A stretch of DNA of 64,000 bases from positions 73,876 through 137,875 of the forward strand of contig NZ_JAEHGD010000002.1 of assembly GCF_016097405.1 (NCBI RefSeq). Direction: 5' to 3'. Below are positions 36,213-45,949 of this stretch, piece after piece (the first letter of the stretch is position 1; each line of letters starts with the position of its first letter). This DNA is from a methane-oxidizing endosymbiont of Gigantopelta aegis. GTDB lineage: Bacteria; Pseudomonadota; Gammaproteobacteria; Methylococcales; Methylomonadaceae. The notes under the pieces were generated by a model. The model was not told where the DNA came from, did no database searches, and saw only the letters and a list, made by a program, of their open reading frames with translations. The translations under genes and the position numbers were made by a program.

Positions 36213-37387
36213 AAATATCGTTTTTTGAAGCATTGGATATTCGGCCTTTTTATCCCGACAAAACACTGCTTGGAGTATGTGCAGCATTGTTGTTGATGGG
36301 CTATTTGATTGTCGCATCATCATCGTTACACCTGGGCGTTAAAACGGCAGGTGATGTGTTTCATTATCCGTTGCGGCAAATGATTCATATTGTATTGGGC
36401 CTGATTGGTGGCGGTTTGATTTGTATGATTCCAATGTCGGTTTGGCAGCGATACAGCCGAGTTTTATTTATTATCGCTTTGGTATTGTTGATCGTAGTTT
36501 TAATTCCAGGTATCGGCGTTAAGGTGAATGGCAGTATTCGTTGGATTTCGTTGGCAGGGATTAGAATTCAGGTTTCAGAAGTGGTCAAGCTCGTTTCGGT
36601 ATTGTATATGGCAGGTTATGTGTTGCGTTATCAGCAGCAACTGCAGAAATCCGATTATGGTGCGATTAAATCGTTAGCGCCGTTTATTTTGGTGGGAGCC
36701 TTATTGTTAATGGAACCAGATTTAGGCTCCGCCGTGGTGATTGTTGTCATTGCCATGGGCATACTGTTTTTAGCCGGTGCTCGGTTGAAACAATTTGCCT
36801 GGCTGATTTTGGCGGCACTGGTATTGGTTGCGCTATTGATCTGGGTATCGCCCTATCGTTGGGCTAGAATCACCGCTTTTCTTGATCCCTGGGCTGATGC
36901 TAGAAATACCGGTTTTCAATTGGTGCAGGCCTTGATTGCATTTGGGCAGGGTGGTTTGTTTGGTTTAGGTTTGGGCAATGGTATTCAAAAATTGTTTTAT
37001 TTGCCGGAAGCGCATACCGATTTCTTGTTCTCGGTTTTGGCTGAAGAGTGTGGACTTCTAGGGGTATTGTTGGTGATTTCTTTATTCAGCCTGTTGGTTT
37101 GGCGCATTTTCGCTGTTGGCAGACAGGCGGAACAAGCCGGGCAGCGATTCAATGCCAATGTTGCGTATGGTATGGGTATCTGGTTCGGTTTCCAGGCATT
37201 CGTCAACATGGGTGTCAATATGGGATTGTTGCCAACAAAAGGCATTACCTTGCCACTGATGAGCTATGGGGGAGGTAGTATGCTGGTGATGTGTGCGGCT
37301 ATTGCAATTGTTTTACGGGTAAGCCACGAAGTTCAGGAAAAACAAGTCACTCAGGCAAAAGGCGTTGTACGATGGAAAAGCGCATAG
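36209..37387 (+). CDS. ftsW: Septal peptidoglycan glycosyltransferase FtsW
   Basis: FtsW is the SEDS-family polymerase that builds septal glycan strands with FtsI. The 392 residues form about ten transmembrane helices. SEDS landmarks are QLVQALIAFGQGGLFGLGLGNG (its core within residues 235-254), KLFYLPEAHTDFLFSVLAEE and TLPLMSYGGGSM. Its start overlaps the murD stop by 4 bp and its end overlaps murG by 16 bp, typical of this tightly packed cluster. Confidence 0.96.
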   Translation: MKISFFEALDIRPFYPDKTLLGVCAALLLMGYLIVASSSLHLGVKTAGDVFHYPLRQMIHIVLGLIGGGLICMIPMSVWQRYSRVLFIIALVLLIVVLIPGIGVKVNGSIRWISLAGIRIQVSEVVKLVSVLYMAGYVLRYQQQLQKSDYGAIKSLAPFILVGALLLMEPDLGSAVVIVVIAMGILFLAGARLKQFAWLILAALVLVALLIWVSPYRWARITAFLDPWADARNTGFQLVQALIAFGQGGLFGLGLGNGIQKLFYLPEAHTDFLFSVLAEECGLLGVLLVISLFSLLVWRIFAVGRQAEQAGQRFNANVAYGMGIWFGFQAFVNMGVNMGLLPTKGITLPLMSYGGGSMLVMCAAIAIVLRVSHEVQEKQVTQAKGVVRWKSA

Positions 37388-38433
37388 TGATCATGGCCGG
37401 TGGCACCGGCGGACATGTGTTTCCTGCTCTGGCTGTTGCGAAGGCCTTACAGCAACAAGGCTGGGCGGTGAGCTGGATGGGTACGCATAAAGGCTTGGAA
37501 AGCCGTATTGTGCCTGAGCAAGGTATCGAGATGGATTGGCTGTCGGTGCAAGGTGTGCGGGGAAAAGGCACTGGCACAAAAATCAGGGCAGTTTTTAAAT
37601 TGCTGAAGGCCTGTGCCGAAGCACGCGCCGTATTGAAACAACGCCACCCCGATGTGGTGTTGGGAATGGGAGGGTTTGTCGCAGCCCCGGGTGGTTTGAT
37701 GAGTCGAATGTTAGGCATTCCTCTGTTAATCCATGAACAAAATCGGGTTCCGGGTACGACTAATCGTTTATTAAAGCGATTTGCCTGCAAGGTGATGGAG
37801 GCTTTTCCAGGGAGTTTTGAGGCATCAGTCGGTGCTTTGTTTACAGGCAATCCATTACGGCAAGACATGTTGCGATTACAGGGTAAAGCACCAAGACGAT
37901 TGCATGAACAGGATCGTTTCAGAATTCTGGTATTTGGCGGCAGCCAGGGGGCTGAAGTATTGAATCAGAAAGTTCCGGAAGCATTAGCGGGATTTGAAAA
38001 TATAAGCGTCAAACACCAGACCGGTGCAGCCATGTTGACTCAGGTTCAACAACACTATGCAAAACAGAATACACCCGCCGAGGTGATGGCGTTTATAGAC
38101 GATATGGCGGCTGCCTATGAATGGGCCGATATGGTGATTTGTCGTTCGGGGGCAATGACGGTCAGCGAGGTCGCAGCAGCAGGCTTGCCGGCTATTTTTG
38201 TGCCGTTGCCACATGCCATTGACGACCATCAAACTGCGAATGCGCGATATTTATGTGATAACAATGCCGGCGTATTGATGCCGCAATCCGAGATGACGAT
38301 AGAACGAATGCGACAGGCGATTAAACAGATTAGAGCGGATTTACTGACTATGAGTCAGGCGGCGCGGAAAAAAGCCCGTTTCGATGCGACCGATGCCGTT
38401 GTGGCACAGTGTATCGAGGAGGCAGGACGATGA
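37372..38433 (+). CDS. murG: Lipid II synthase MurG (GlcNAc transferase)
   Basis: MurG transfers GlcNAc from UDP-GlcNAc to lipid I on the inner face of the membrane. From the ATG at 37372 it has 353 residues (E. coli 355); the frame extends upstream only within ftsW. The N-terminal glycine loop [15 protein letters not shown] (about residues 9-23), [11 protein letters not shown] and [12 protein letters not shown], and the C-terminal [11 protein letters not shown] and [19 protein letters not shown] are all present. Confidence 0.97.
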   Translation: MEKRIVIMAGGTGGHVFPALAVAKALQQQGWAVSWMGTHKGLESRIVPEQGIEMDWLSVQGVRGKGTGTKIRAVFKLLKACAEARAVLKQRHPDVVLGMGGFVAAPGGLMSRMLGIPLLIHEQNRVPGTTNRLLKRFACKVMEAFPGSFEASVGALFTGNPLRQDMLRLQGKAPRRLHEQDRFRILVFGGSQGAEVLNQKVPEALAGFENISVKHQTGAAMLTQVQQHYAKQNTPAEVMAFIDDMAAAYEWADMVICRSGAMTVSEVAAAGLPAIFVPLPHAIDDHQTANARYLCDNNAGVLMPQSEMTIERMRQAIKQIRADLLTMSQAARKKARFDATDAVVAQCIEEAGR

Positions 38434-39860
38434 ATCGGGCCGATTTACACCCCGCGCAGTTCTTGGGGAATATCGAGAGAATCCATTTTGTCGGTGTCGG
38501 TGGCACAGGCATGAGTGGTATCGCCGAGGTGTTATCCAATTTAGGCTATCAGGTTTCAGGGTCTGATATTCGCGAATCGGCAGTCACTGATCGCCTGCAA
38601 GAATTAGGCGTTAAATTGTTTATCGGGCATGCTAAATCCAATGTTGATAATGCCGATGTGGTAGTGACATCAACTGCTGTCAACCCGGAGAACCCTGAAG
38701 TACAAGCTGCGAAGGCACAACGTATTCCAGTCATTCCTCGTGCTGAGATGTTGGCTGAATTGATGCGATTCCGTTTTGGCATTGCAGTCGCCGGAACACA
38801 TGGCAAAACCACAACGACCAGTTTGATTGCTAGTATATTGGCCGAAGCCGGATTGGATCCGACCTTTGTTATTGGTGGCCGACTAAATAGCGCCGGCACC
38901 AATGCTAAATTAGGCCTAGGACGCTTTTTGGTGGCCGAGGCCGATGAAAGTGATGCCTCTTTTTTGCATCTGCAGCCGATGTTATCGGTCGTGACCAATA
39001 TTGATCAAGATCATATGGAAACATATGGCGGCAGTTATGAACAATTACAGGGCACTTTTTTGGAATTTTTACATCATTTGCCATTTTATGGACTGGCGGT
39101 GATGTGTTTGGATGACGAAGGTGTTAAAAGCGTATTGAATGCGGTTTCAAAACCGGTCATCACTTATGGTACCGACAGTCATGCCGATGTCCGCGCCATC
39201 GATATTAAGCAGCAGGGTTTGCAGACTGAATTTACCGTACTGCGCAAAGACAAAGCGCCTTTGACCGTCACCTTGAACATGCCGGGCTGGCATAACATGC
39301 TGAATGCATTAGCGGCGATTGCTGTATCTACGGCTTTAAATGTCGAGGATCGGGCGATTATCCAGAGCTTGAAAGAATTTAAAGGCATTGGCAGGCGTTT
39401 TCAGCTGAATGGCGAAATTGAATTCACTGATGGCAAATTAACGTTGGTCGATGACTATGGCCATCACCCACGAGAACTGGCTGCGACGCTCGAAGCCTTG
39501 AAGCAGGCCTGGCCTGAGCGGCGCTCAGTGGTCGTTTTTCAGCCCCATCGTTATACCCGGACACGCGATCTGTTCGAAGATTTTGTCGATGTCTTATCGA
39601 CTGTCGATGTCCTGGTGTTACTGGATGTTTATTCGGCAGGTGAAGCCTTTATAACCGGCGCCGATGGTAAAGCGCTGGCGCAGGCGATTCGGGTGCGAGG
39701 ACAGGTGAATCCGATATTTGTTGGACAACAGCAGGAACTAGCGACGATTCTGGCCGGTATCGTACAGCCTGGCGATGTGTTGTTGACTATGGGGGCCGGT
39801 AATGTCGGGCAGATCGCTCAACAATTGCCCGGACAATTGCAGGAGGCATTGGCATTATGA
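38430..39860 (+). CDS. murC: UDP-MurNAc:L-alanine ligase MurC
   Basis: MurC attaches L-alanine to UDP-MurNAc, the first stem-peptide step. It has 476 residues from the ATG at 38430, which overlaps the murG stop by 4 bp and follows GAGGAGG. The first Rossmann motif [17 protein letters not shown] (about residues 19-35), ATP loop [13 protein letters not shown] (about 123-135) and [16 protein letters not shown] are clear. A longer frame from 38409 lies entirely within murG and is less likely. Confidence 0.97.
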   Translation: MNRADLHPAQFLGNIERIHFVGVGGTGMSGIAEVLSNLGYQVSGSDIRESAVTDRLQELGVKLFIGHAKSNVDNADVVVTSTAVNPENPEVQAAKAQRIPVIPRAEMLAELMRFRFGIAVAGTHGKTTTTSLIASILAEAGLDPTFVIGGRLNSAGTNAKLGLGRFLVAEADESDASFLHLQPMLSVVTNIDQDHMETYGGSYEQLQGTFLEFLHHLPFYGLAVMCLDDEGVKSVLNAVSKPVITYGTDSHADVRAIDIKQQGLQTEFTVLRKDKAPLTVTLNMPGWHNMLNALAAIAVSTALNVEDRAIIQSLKEFKGIGRRFQLNGEIEFTDGKLTLVDDYGHHPRELAATLEALKQAWPERRSVVVFQPHRYTRTRDLFEDFVDVLSTVDVLVLLDVYSAGEAFITGADGKALAQAIRVRGQVNPIFVGQQQELATILAGIVQPGDVLLTMGAGNVGQIAQQLPGQLQEALAL

Positions 39861-40741
39861 ATGCGACAGGACAAGGCAAATTGCTACACAATGAACCGTT
39901 GGCTAAATATACCAGCTGGCGCGTGGGTGGGCCGGCCGAAAAAATGTATTTGCCGCAGGATAAAGAGGATTTGATTGCCTATGTCAAATCATTGCCGGAA
40001 GCTGAACCGCTGTTTTGGCTGGGGCTGGGCAGTAACTTGCTGATTCGTGATGGTGGTGTGAAAGGCACAGTGATCAATACCCGCGGCCGCCTGAAGAAAA
40101 TGTGCTTGCTTGATTCTGATCGCCTGTATGTCGAAGCCGGCGTGCCATGTGCGCATGTGGCGCGTTACAGCACTGATTTAGGTCTGAGCGGAGCTGAGTT
40201 CCTGGCAGGAATTCCCGGCACTATGGGCGGCGCATTGCGAATGAATGCAGGCGCTTTCGGAGGGGAAACCTGGGCGATTGTGGATCGGGTGGAAGTGATC
40301 AACAGCCGGGGTGATGTCATTATGCGTTGCCGGGACGAATTCGATGTCGCCTATCGTTCGGTTAAAGGCCGTGATGATGAGTGGTTTTTGTCGGCGGAAC
40401 TGGTGCTGCAAAAACAGGCCGATGTGAATGGACAGCAAAAAATCAAGGCATTGCTGGAAAAAAGAAATTTGACTCAGCCGACCAACAAGCCGACCTGCGG
40501 ATCGGTATTTAAAAATCCGACGGGCGATTTCGCCGCCCGCTTGATCGAAGCTTGTGGCCTAAAAGGGTACTGCATCGGTGATGCCTGTGTTTCAGAAAAA
40601 CATGCCAATTTCATCGAAAACCGTGGTCAGGCGACGGCAAAAGATATTGAAGCGTTGATTGATTATATTCAGCACCAGGTTAAGGAAAAGTATGGCATTG
40701 AGCTGGAAACGGAGGTGTGCCGCGTAGGGGAGCCGAAATGA
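39857..40741 (+). CDS. murB: UDP-N-acetylenolpyruvoylglucosamine reductase MurB
   Basis: MurB reduces UDP-GlcNAc-enolpyruvate to UDP-MurNAc with NADPH and bound FAD. The 294-residue protein is of the shorter type I/II-like form with [29 protein letters not shown] (FAD binding), [20 protein letters not shown] and the active-site segment CGSVFKNP. Its start overlaps the murC stop by 4 bp, and its end overlaps the ddl start. Confidence 0.96.
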   Translation: MNATGQGKLLHNEPLAKYTSWRVGGPAEKMYLPQDKEDLIAYVKSLPEAEPLFWLGLGSNLLIRDGGVKGTVINTRGRLKKMCLLDSDRLYVEAGVPCAHVARYSTDLGLSGAEFLAGIPGTMGGALRMNAGAFGGETWAIVDRVEVINSRGDVIMRCRDEFDVAYRSVKGRDDEWFLSAELVLQKQADVNGQQKIKALLEKRNLTQPTNKPTCGSVFKNPTGDFAARLIEACGLKGYCIGDACVSEKHANFIENRGQATAKDIEALIDYIQHQVKEKYGIELETEVCRVGEPK

Positions 40742-41688
40742 TGCCACGCAGGATTCAAAAGGCTGAAGATTTTGGTCGGGTTGCTTTGATGATAGGTGGA
40801 CAGGCCGCTGAGCGTGAAATTTCCCTGATCAGTGGTGCAGCAGTATTAGCTTCGCTTGAAAAACAACAGGTGCAGGTCGAAGCGGTCGATGTGCAAAGCA
40901 ATGCCATCGACGCCTTGGCTGGAAAACAGTTTGACCGGGCGTTCAATATCATCCATGGCCGGGGCGGCGAGGACGGTGTTTTGCAAGCTATCTTGGATGC
41001 AAAAGGTATTCCTTATACCGGTTCTGGCGTGTTGGCTTCGGCATTGGCCATGGACAAGCTTCGAACCAAGATGTGTTGGCAGGGCATGGGGTTGTCGACA
41101 CCGCCGTGGTTTGTATTGAAGACAACCGATGACCTTTCCGCTTGTGCAGAAGCTTTAGGCTTTCCGGTTATTGTTAAACCGGCGCTGGAGGGTTCTAGTT
41201 TTGGTATGAGCAAAGCCAATGACAAGGCAGAACTAGCCGAAGCCTGGGCGTTGGCACGGCAATATGGCTGTGAAGTTTATGCGGAAAAATGGGTAAGTGG
41301 CAAAGAATATACCGTTGGTTTTTTGCAAGGCGAGGCGTTGCCGGTGATTCGCTTGCAAACACCGCATGCTTTTTATGATTATGCGGCAAAATATCAAGCC
41401 GATAATACGCAATACCATTGTCCAAGCGGCTTGGATGCAGTGCAGGAAGCGTACTTGCAAAAACTGGCGGTGCAGGCCTGTGAGGTTATTGGGGTCACAG
41501 GTTGGGGGCGGGTTGATGTTTTTATCGATAGTGACGACAAGGCACAATTGATTGAAGTCAATACGGTTCCCGGTATGACCAGTCATAGCCTGGTGCCAAT
41601 GGCGGCAAAGGCAACAGGAATTGATTTTGATGAATTAGTGTGGCGGATTCTGGAAACCAGTTTCGGGCGAAATTATTCGGCTCAATGA
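40738..41688 (+). CDS. ddl: D-alanine--D-alanine ligase
   Basis: Ddl makes the D-Ala-D-Ala dipeptide used by MurF. The protein has 316 residues from the ATG at 40738 (another ATG follows at once), an ATP-grasp fold with GGQAAEREISLISG (about residues 19-32), NIIHGRGGEDG, VIVKPALEGSSFGMSK and the C-terminal DVFIDSDDKAQLIEVNTVPGM region carrying metal ligands. The position between murB and ftsQ favours DdlB. Confidence 0.96.
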   Translation: MMPRRIQKAEDFGRVALMIGGQAAEREISLISGAAVLASLEKQQVQVEAVDVQSNAIDALAGKQFDRAFNIIHGRGGEDGVLQAILDAKGIPYTGSGVLASALAMDKLRTKMCWQGMGLSTPPWFVLKTTDDLSACAEALGFPVIVKPALEGSSFGMSKANDKAELAEAWALARQYGCEVYAEKWVSGKEYTVGFLQGEALPVIRLQTPHAFYDYAAKYQADNTQYHCPSGLDAVQEAYLQKLAVQACEVIGVTGWGRVDVFIDSDDKAQLIEVNTVPGMTSHSLVPMAAKATGIDFDELVWRILETSFGRNYSAQ

Positions 41689-42428
41689 ACACTTCGCAAC
41701 GCATGATGATTGTTTATGTCGGTATGATGGTATTCGTGGCTGCTTTAGTTGTATGGGGCTGGGAGCAGTTTAAACAACATGATGCTGAATGGATGCCAAT
41801 TCGGCATGTCAGGGTCGAAGGCAGGTTTCAGTATCTGACCCGGAGCGAAGTTAAGACGGCTTTGATGCCATGGGTAGAAACCGGTTTTTATCATATTGAC
41901 CTGGCACAGATAAAAAGAGCTTTGAAGCAATTGGCCTGGACGGATCGTGTAGCGGTACACAGAGTCTGGCCAGATGCAATAGAAATAGAGATTGAAGAAC
42001 AGCAGCCGGTGGCACGCTGGCAAGACCGGGCCTTGATCAATAATCGCGGCGAGTTGTTTGAACCGGGAAATATCGCCATATTTGATGATTTGCCGGAAAT
42101 CAGGGGGCCAGCAGGACAACATGGCGAGTTATTGGAACAGATGAAAATACTGAGAAAAATGCTGGCTGATAAAGGATTATTGTTACAACAGTTTTATGTC
42201 GATCAGCGCCGAGCCTGGAAAATCAGATTGGTGAGTGGCTTGGAAATAAAACTGGGACGTTTGTTACAAATTAAGCAATTACAGCGGTTTTTAAAAACCG
42301 TCGATATTTTGGAACAAGCATTGATTGAATTGATGGTGATAGTTGATTTACGTTATCCCAATGGCTATGCCGTGACCTGGAAGTCGGATAAATGGAAACA
42401 GATCATCGAAAAGAAAAAACGCGTATAA
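41685..42428 (+). CDS. ftsQ: Cell division protein FtsQ
   Basis: FtsQ is a bitopic divisome protein that recruits FtsL and FtsB. It has 247 residues from the ATG at 41685, one transmembrane helix (IVYVGMMVFVAALVVWGW, residues 9-26), a POTRA domain starting MPIRHVRVEGRFQYLTRSEV (about 37-56) and a beta domain with RALINNRGELFEPG. The longer frame from 41640 lies within ddl. Overlap with ddl is 4 bp. Confidence 0.93.
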   Translation: MNTSQRMMIVYVGMMVFVAALVVWGWEQFKQHDAEWMPIRHVRVEGRFQYLTRSEVKTALMPWVETGFYHIDLAQIKRALKQLAWTDRVAVHRVWPDAIEIEIEEQQPVARWQDRALINNRGELFEPGNIAIFDDLPEIRGPAGQHGELLEQMKILRKMLADKGLLLQQFYVDQRRAWKIRLVSGLEIKLGRLLQIKQLQRFLKTVDILEQALIELMVIVDLRYPNGYAVTWKSDKWKQIIEKKKRV

Positions 42429-42446
42429 ACGCTCAGGCAAAAAACA

Positions 42447-43673
42447 ATGGCTAAAAAAACAGAACGAGATTTATTGGTGGGACTGGATATTGGTACATCC
42501 AAAGTAGCTGCCATCGTGGGCGAGTTTAATAGCAGCGATGAGATGGAGATTATTGGTATTGGCCTGGCACCTTCAAAAGGGCTTAAGAAAGGCGTGGTGG
42601 TTAATCTGGAATCGACCGTCAATTCGATACAGCGTGCGGTTGAAGAAGCGGAGTTGATGGCAGGCTGTCAGATTAAAAAAGTATTTGCAGGTATTGCGGG
42701 TAGTCATATTCGCAGCCTGAATTCGCATGGGATTGTCGCGATAAAAGACAAAGAGGTGATGCAGTCGGACATCGACCGGGTGATTGATTCGGCCCGTGCC
42801 GTGGCGATTCCGGCTGATCAAAAGATTTTGCACATTTTGCCACAGGAATTTGTCATCGATCAGCAAGAAGGCATCAAAGAACCGGTTGGCATGTCGGGTA
42901 TTCGCCTAGAGGCTAAAGTGCATATGGTCACGGGCAGTGTCAGCGCGGCACAGAATATTATTAAATGTATTCGGCGTTGTGGTTTGGAAGTTGAAGATAT
43001 TGTGCTGGAGCAATTGGCATCCTGTACTTCGGTGTTATCAGATGATGAGAAAGACCTTGGTGTTTGTTTGATTGATATTGGTGGCGGAACCACCGATATC
43101 GCCGTATTTTCAGATGGTGCGATAAAGCACACGGCGGTGATTCCGATTGCAGGCGATCAGGTGAGCAACGATATTGCTGTGGCCTTACGAACACCTACCA
43201 AAAATGCAGAGGAAATTAAAATCAAACATGCCTGCGCATTGACGCAACTGGCCGATCCTCAGGAAATGGTGGATGTGCCGAGCATTGGTGATCGTGAACC
43301 GCGTAAAATTTCAGCTCAGAACCTAGCTGAAATCATCGAACCGCGCTATGAGGAGCTGATGCTGTTGGTGCAGGCAGAGCTTAGACGCAGTGGTTATGAA
43401 GATATGATTGCCGCCGGCATTGTATTGACAGGTGGCAGCTCCAAAGTAAAAGGCTTGACCGAATTGGCGGAAGAAATTTTTCATATGCCGGTTCGCATAG
43501 GGTTTCCACAACATATGTCGGGGTTGACCGATGTCGTTAAAAACCCGGTTTTTTCGACCGGCGTTGGATTATTGTTATATGGGCGGGAGCATCAAGGAAA
43601 AGCGGAAAGTTTACGGGATGATAGCCTAAGTATTTGGGCAAGAATGAAAAACTGGTTTCAGGGTAATTTTTAG
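42447..43673 (+). CDS. ftsA: Cell division protein FtsA
   Basis: FtsA is the actin-like protein that tethers FtsZ filaments to the membrane and activates septal synthesis. The 408 residues include phosphate-1 loop VGLDIGTSKVAAIVGE (about 11-26), LIDIGGGTTDIAVF (about 208-221), the adenosine motif GIVLTGGSSKVKGL and a C-terminal amphipathic helix-like end (LSIWARMKNWFQGNF) expected to bind the membrane. It is 18 bp after ftsQ and 24 bp before ftsZ. Confidence 0.97.
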   Translation: MAKKTERDLLVGLDIGTSKVAAIVGEFNSSDEMEIIGIGLAPSKGLKKGVVVNLESTVNSIQRAVEEAELMAGCQIKKVFAGIAGSHIRSLNSHGIVAIKDKEVMQSDIDRVIDSARAVAIPADQKILHILPQEFVIDQQEGIKEPVGMSGIRLEAKVHMVTGSVSAAQNIIKCIRRCGLEVEDIVLEQLASCTSVLSDDEKDLGVCLIDIGGGTTDIAVFSDGAIKHTAVIPIAGDQVSNDIAVALRTPTKNAEEIKIKHACALTQLADPQEMVDVPSIGDREPRKISAQNLAEIIEPRYEELMLLVQAELRRSGYEDMIAAGIVLTGGSSKVKGLTELAEEIFHMPVRIGFPQHMSGLTDVVKNPVFSTGVGLLLYGREHQGKAESLRDDSLSIWARMKNWFQGNF

Positions 43674-43697
43674 TCAGGTTTGAACGAGGTAAATAAA

Positions 43698-44855
43698 GTG
43701 AAATACGAATTAGTAGACATGTGTAGTGAAAATGCTGTCATCAAAGTTATCGGTGTTGGCGGCGGCGGTGGCAACGCAGTGGACTATATGGTTGAATCCG
43801 GTATTGAAGGCGTGGAGTTTATTTGTGCCAATACCGATGCACAGGCGTTAAGAAAGTTGAACGTCGATACCAAAGTCCAGCTCGGTGTTGAATTAACCAA
43901 AGGCTTAGGGGCCGGGACACGGCCTGAAGTGGGTAAGCAAGCAGCCGAAGAAAATCGTGACCGTATCCGCGAAGAAATTGAAGGTGCCGATATGCTATTT
44001 TTAACCGCTGGCATGGGTGGCGGTACCGGTACGGGGGCAATTTCGGTGATTGCCGAAGTGGCCAAGGAAATGGGAATATTGACTGTCGCTGTGGTCACCA
44101 AGCCTTTCGATTTTGAAGGCAAAAAGAAAAAAGTCGTTGCAGAAACAGGTATTCGGGAACTGGAAAGATTTGTCGATTCTTTGATTGTTATTCCAAATCA
44201 GAAACTGTTGCCGGTTTTAGGCAACAATTTGTCGCTGAGCAATGCCTTCAATACGGCTAATGATGTTTTATTGGATGCCGTACAGGGCATTACGGAATTG
44301 ATCACCAGCCCTGGATTGATTAATGTTGATTTTGCCGATGTTAAAACAGTGATGGGTAACATGGGGGCGGCCATTATGGGGACGGGTGTTGCCAGTGGTG
44401 ATAACCGTGCACGCGAAGCGGCGGAAAAAGCCATTGCTTGTCCATTACTGGAAGATATCAGTCTGCAGGGTGCAAAAGGTATTCTGGTCAATATCTGTGC
44501 GGCCAATATAGATTTGACCGAATTTGACGAAATTGGAAATATTATGCATGCCTTTGCATCAGAAGAAGCCGACATGAAAATCGGAACCGCAATAAACCCT
44601 GAGTTAGGGGATGCGATTAAAGTTACCGTAGTGGCGACGGGCATGGGAGAGCCTTCTCAAGCGGTCAATTCGCCGGCTAAATTAGTCCAAAAAGTGACCA
44701 ATGGGGAAGTCAATTATGATGTGTTGGACAAACCCACAGTTAATCGGCAGAAAAAAACGGAAAGCCGCGAAACTCGTTTTGGTGCACAGCCCAAAAATGA
44801 TATCGATCTGGATTATCTCGATGTTCCGGCATTTCTCAGACGTCAGGCCGATTAA
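43698..44855 (+). CDS. ftsZ: Cell division GTPase FtsZ
   Basis: FtsZ polymerises into the Z ring. I chose the GTG at 43698, 8 bp after GAGG, giving 385 residues beginning VKYELVDM; a TTG 18 bp upstream also keeps the frame. GGGGGNAVDYM, the tubulin signature GGGTGTGA (about residues 103-110) and NVDFADVKTVM with the synergy-loop acidic residues are present. The C-terminal peptide LDYLDVPAFLRRQAD, which binds FtsA and ZipA, is intact. Confidence 0.98.
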   Translation: MKYELVDMCSENAVIKVIGVGGGGGNAVDYMVESGIEGVEFICANTDAQALRKLNVDTKVQLGVELTKGLGAGTRPEVGKQAAEENRDRIREEIEGADMLFLTAGMGGGTGTGAISVIAEVAKEMGILTVAVVTKPFDFEGKKKKVVAETGIRELERFVDSLIVIPNQKLLPVLGNNLSLSNAFNTANDVLLDAVQGITELITSPGLINVDFADVKTVMGNMGAAIMGTGVASGDNRAREAAEKAIACPLLEDISLQGAKGILVNICAANIDLTEFDEIGNIMHAFASEEADMKIGTAINPELGDAIKVTVVATGMGEPSQAVNSPAKLVQKVTNGEVNYDVLDKPTVNRQKKTESRETRFGAQPKNDIDLDYLDVPAFLRRQAD

Positions 44856-44963
44856 GTTATCGCAGCTGATTTTGGGAGTGGGGGTGATTGTTTTCTGATT
44901 GCTCAGCAGAAATGATAATGGATATGATAAAATTGACTGTTTCAATTTGAGCCGCACAGGTAA

Positions 44964-45890
44964 ATGATTAAACAGCGTACATTAAAGAACACGATTCGGG
45001 CAACCGGTGTTGGGTTACATTCAGGTGATAAAGTTTATCTGACTTTACATCCAGCAGAACCTGATACTGGTATTCGATTTCGTCGGGTGGATTTAGATCC
45101 GCCCGTCGTGATTGAAGCGCGTCCTGAAAATGTGGGCGAAACCATGTTGTCGACAACATTGGTTAAGGAAGGCGTAAAAATTGCCACGGTTGAGCATCTT
45201 TTGTCCGCGATGGCGGGTTTAGGTGTCGATAATGCGATAGTCGATGTGAGCGCTGCTGAAGTTCCTATTATGGATGGAAGCGCTGGCCCCTTTGTGTTTT
45301 TATTGCAATCGGCAGGACTCGCCGAGCAAGAGGCGGCAAAAAAATATATTCGTATTAAGCAAGCTATACGGGTGGAAGAGGGTGATAAATGGGCTGCCTT
45401 TGAACCCTTTGACGGGTTTAAAGTGACCTTTACCATTGATTTCGAGCACCCGGCGTTTCCAGATCATTTAAAAACGGCGGTGATGGATTTTTCCTCAACC
45501 ACGTTTGTAAAAGAAGTCAGTCGGGCTAGGACCTTTGGCTTTATGCGGGATATTGAGTTCTTGCGTGAAAATAATTTGGCCCTAGGTGGAAGTCTTGATA
45601 ATGCCATTGTGGTTGATGACGATAAAGTCTTGAATGAAGATGGCTTGCGCTATGCAGATGAGTTTGTAAAACATAAAATACTCGATGCGATTGGCGATCT
45701 GTATTTGTTAGGGCATAGTCTGATTGGTGAATTTAAGGGTTTTAAATCGGGCCATGCGTTAAACAATAAGCTGTTGCTCACCCTGTTGGAAAACACCGAT
45801 GCGTGGGAAATCATTGAATTCGAAAATGATGAAGATGCACCGATTTCATTTATGCGGTCAGCACAAACGCCTATCCCCCCTGTCAAATAA
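44964..45890 (+). CDS. lpxC: UDP-3-O-acyl-GlcNAc deacetylase LpxC
   Basis: LpxC is the zinc enzyme that commits UDP-acyl-GlcNAc to lipid A. The 308-residue protein has the zinc ligands in EHLLSAMAG (His, about residue 78) and in [16 protein letters not shown] (His and Asp, about 236-246). It is the last gene of the cluster, 108 bp after ftsZ, which leaves room for its own promoter. No secM/secA pair follows, unlike in enterobacteria. A strong bidirectional terminator lies just downstream. Confidence 0.97.
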   Translation: MIKQRTLKNTIRATGVGLHSGDKVYLTLHPAEPDTGIRFRRVDLDPPVVIEARPENVGETMLSTTLVKEGVKIATVEHLLSAMAGLGVDNAIVDVSAAEVPIMDGSAGPFVFLLQSAGLAEQEAAKKYIRIKQAIRVEEGDKWAAFEPFDGFKVTFTIDFEHPAFPDHLKTAVMDFSSTTFVKEVSRARTFGFMRDIEFLRENNLALGGSLDNAIVVDDDKVLNEDGLRYADEFVKHKILDAIGDLYLLGHSLIGEFKGFKSGHALNNKLLLTLLENTDAWEIIEFENDEDAPISFMRSAQTPIPPVK

Positions 45891-45907
45891 ACCTGATAGA
45901 TTGTGAA

Positions 45908-45946
45908 AAATCAGCCCGGTATGCGAATCGCTTACCGGGCTGATTT
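45908..45946. terminator. Bidirectional terminator between lpxC and the HPF-fusion gene
   Basis: AAATCAGCCCGGTA (45908-45921) and TACCGGGCTGATTT (45933-45946) form a perfect 14-bp stem with an 11-nt loop. It is flanked by T residues on both strands (CGTTT on plus; five T residues on minus), between two convergent genes. Confidence 0.9.
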
Positions 45947-45949
45947 CGT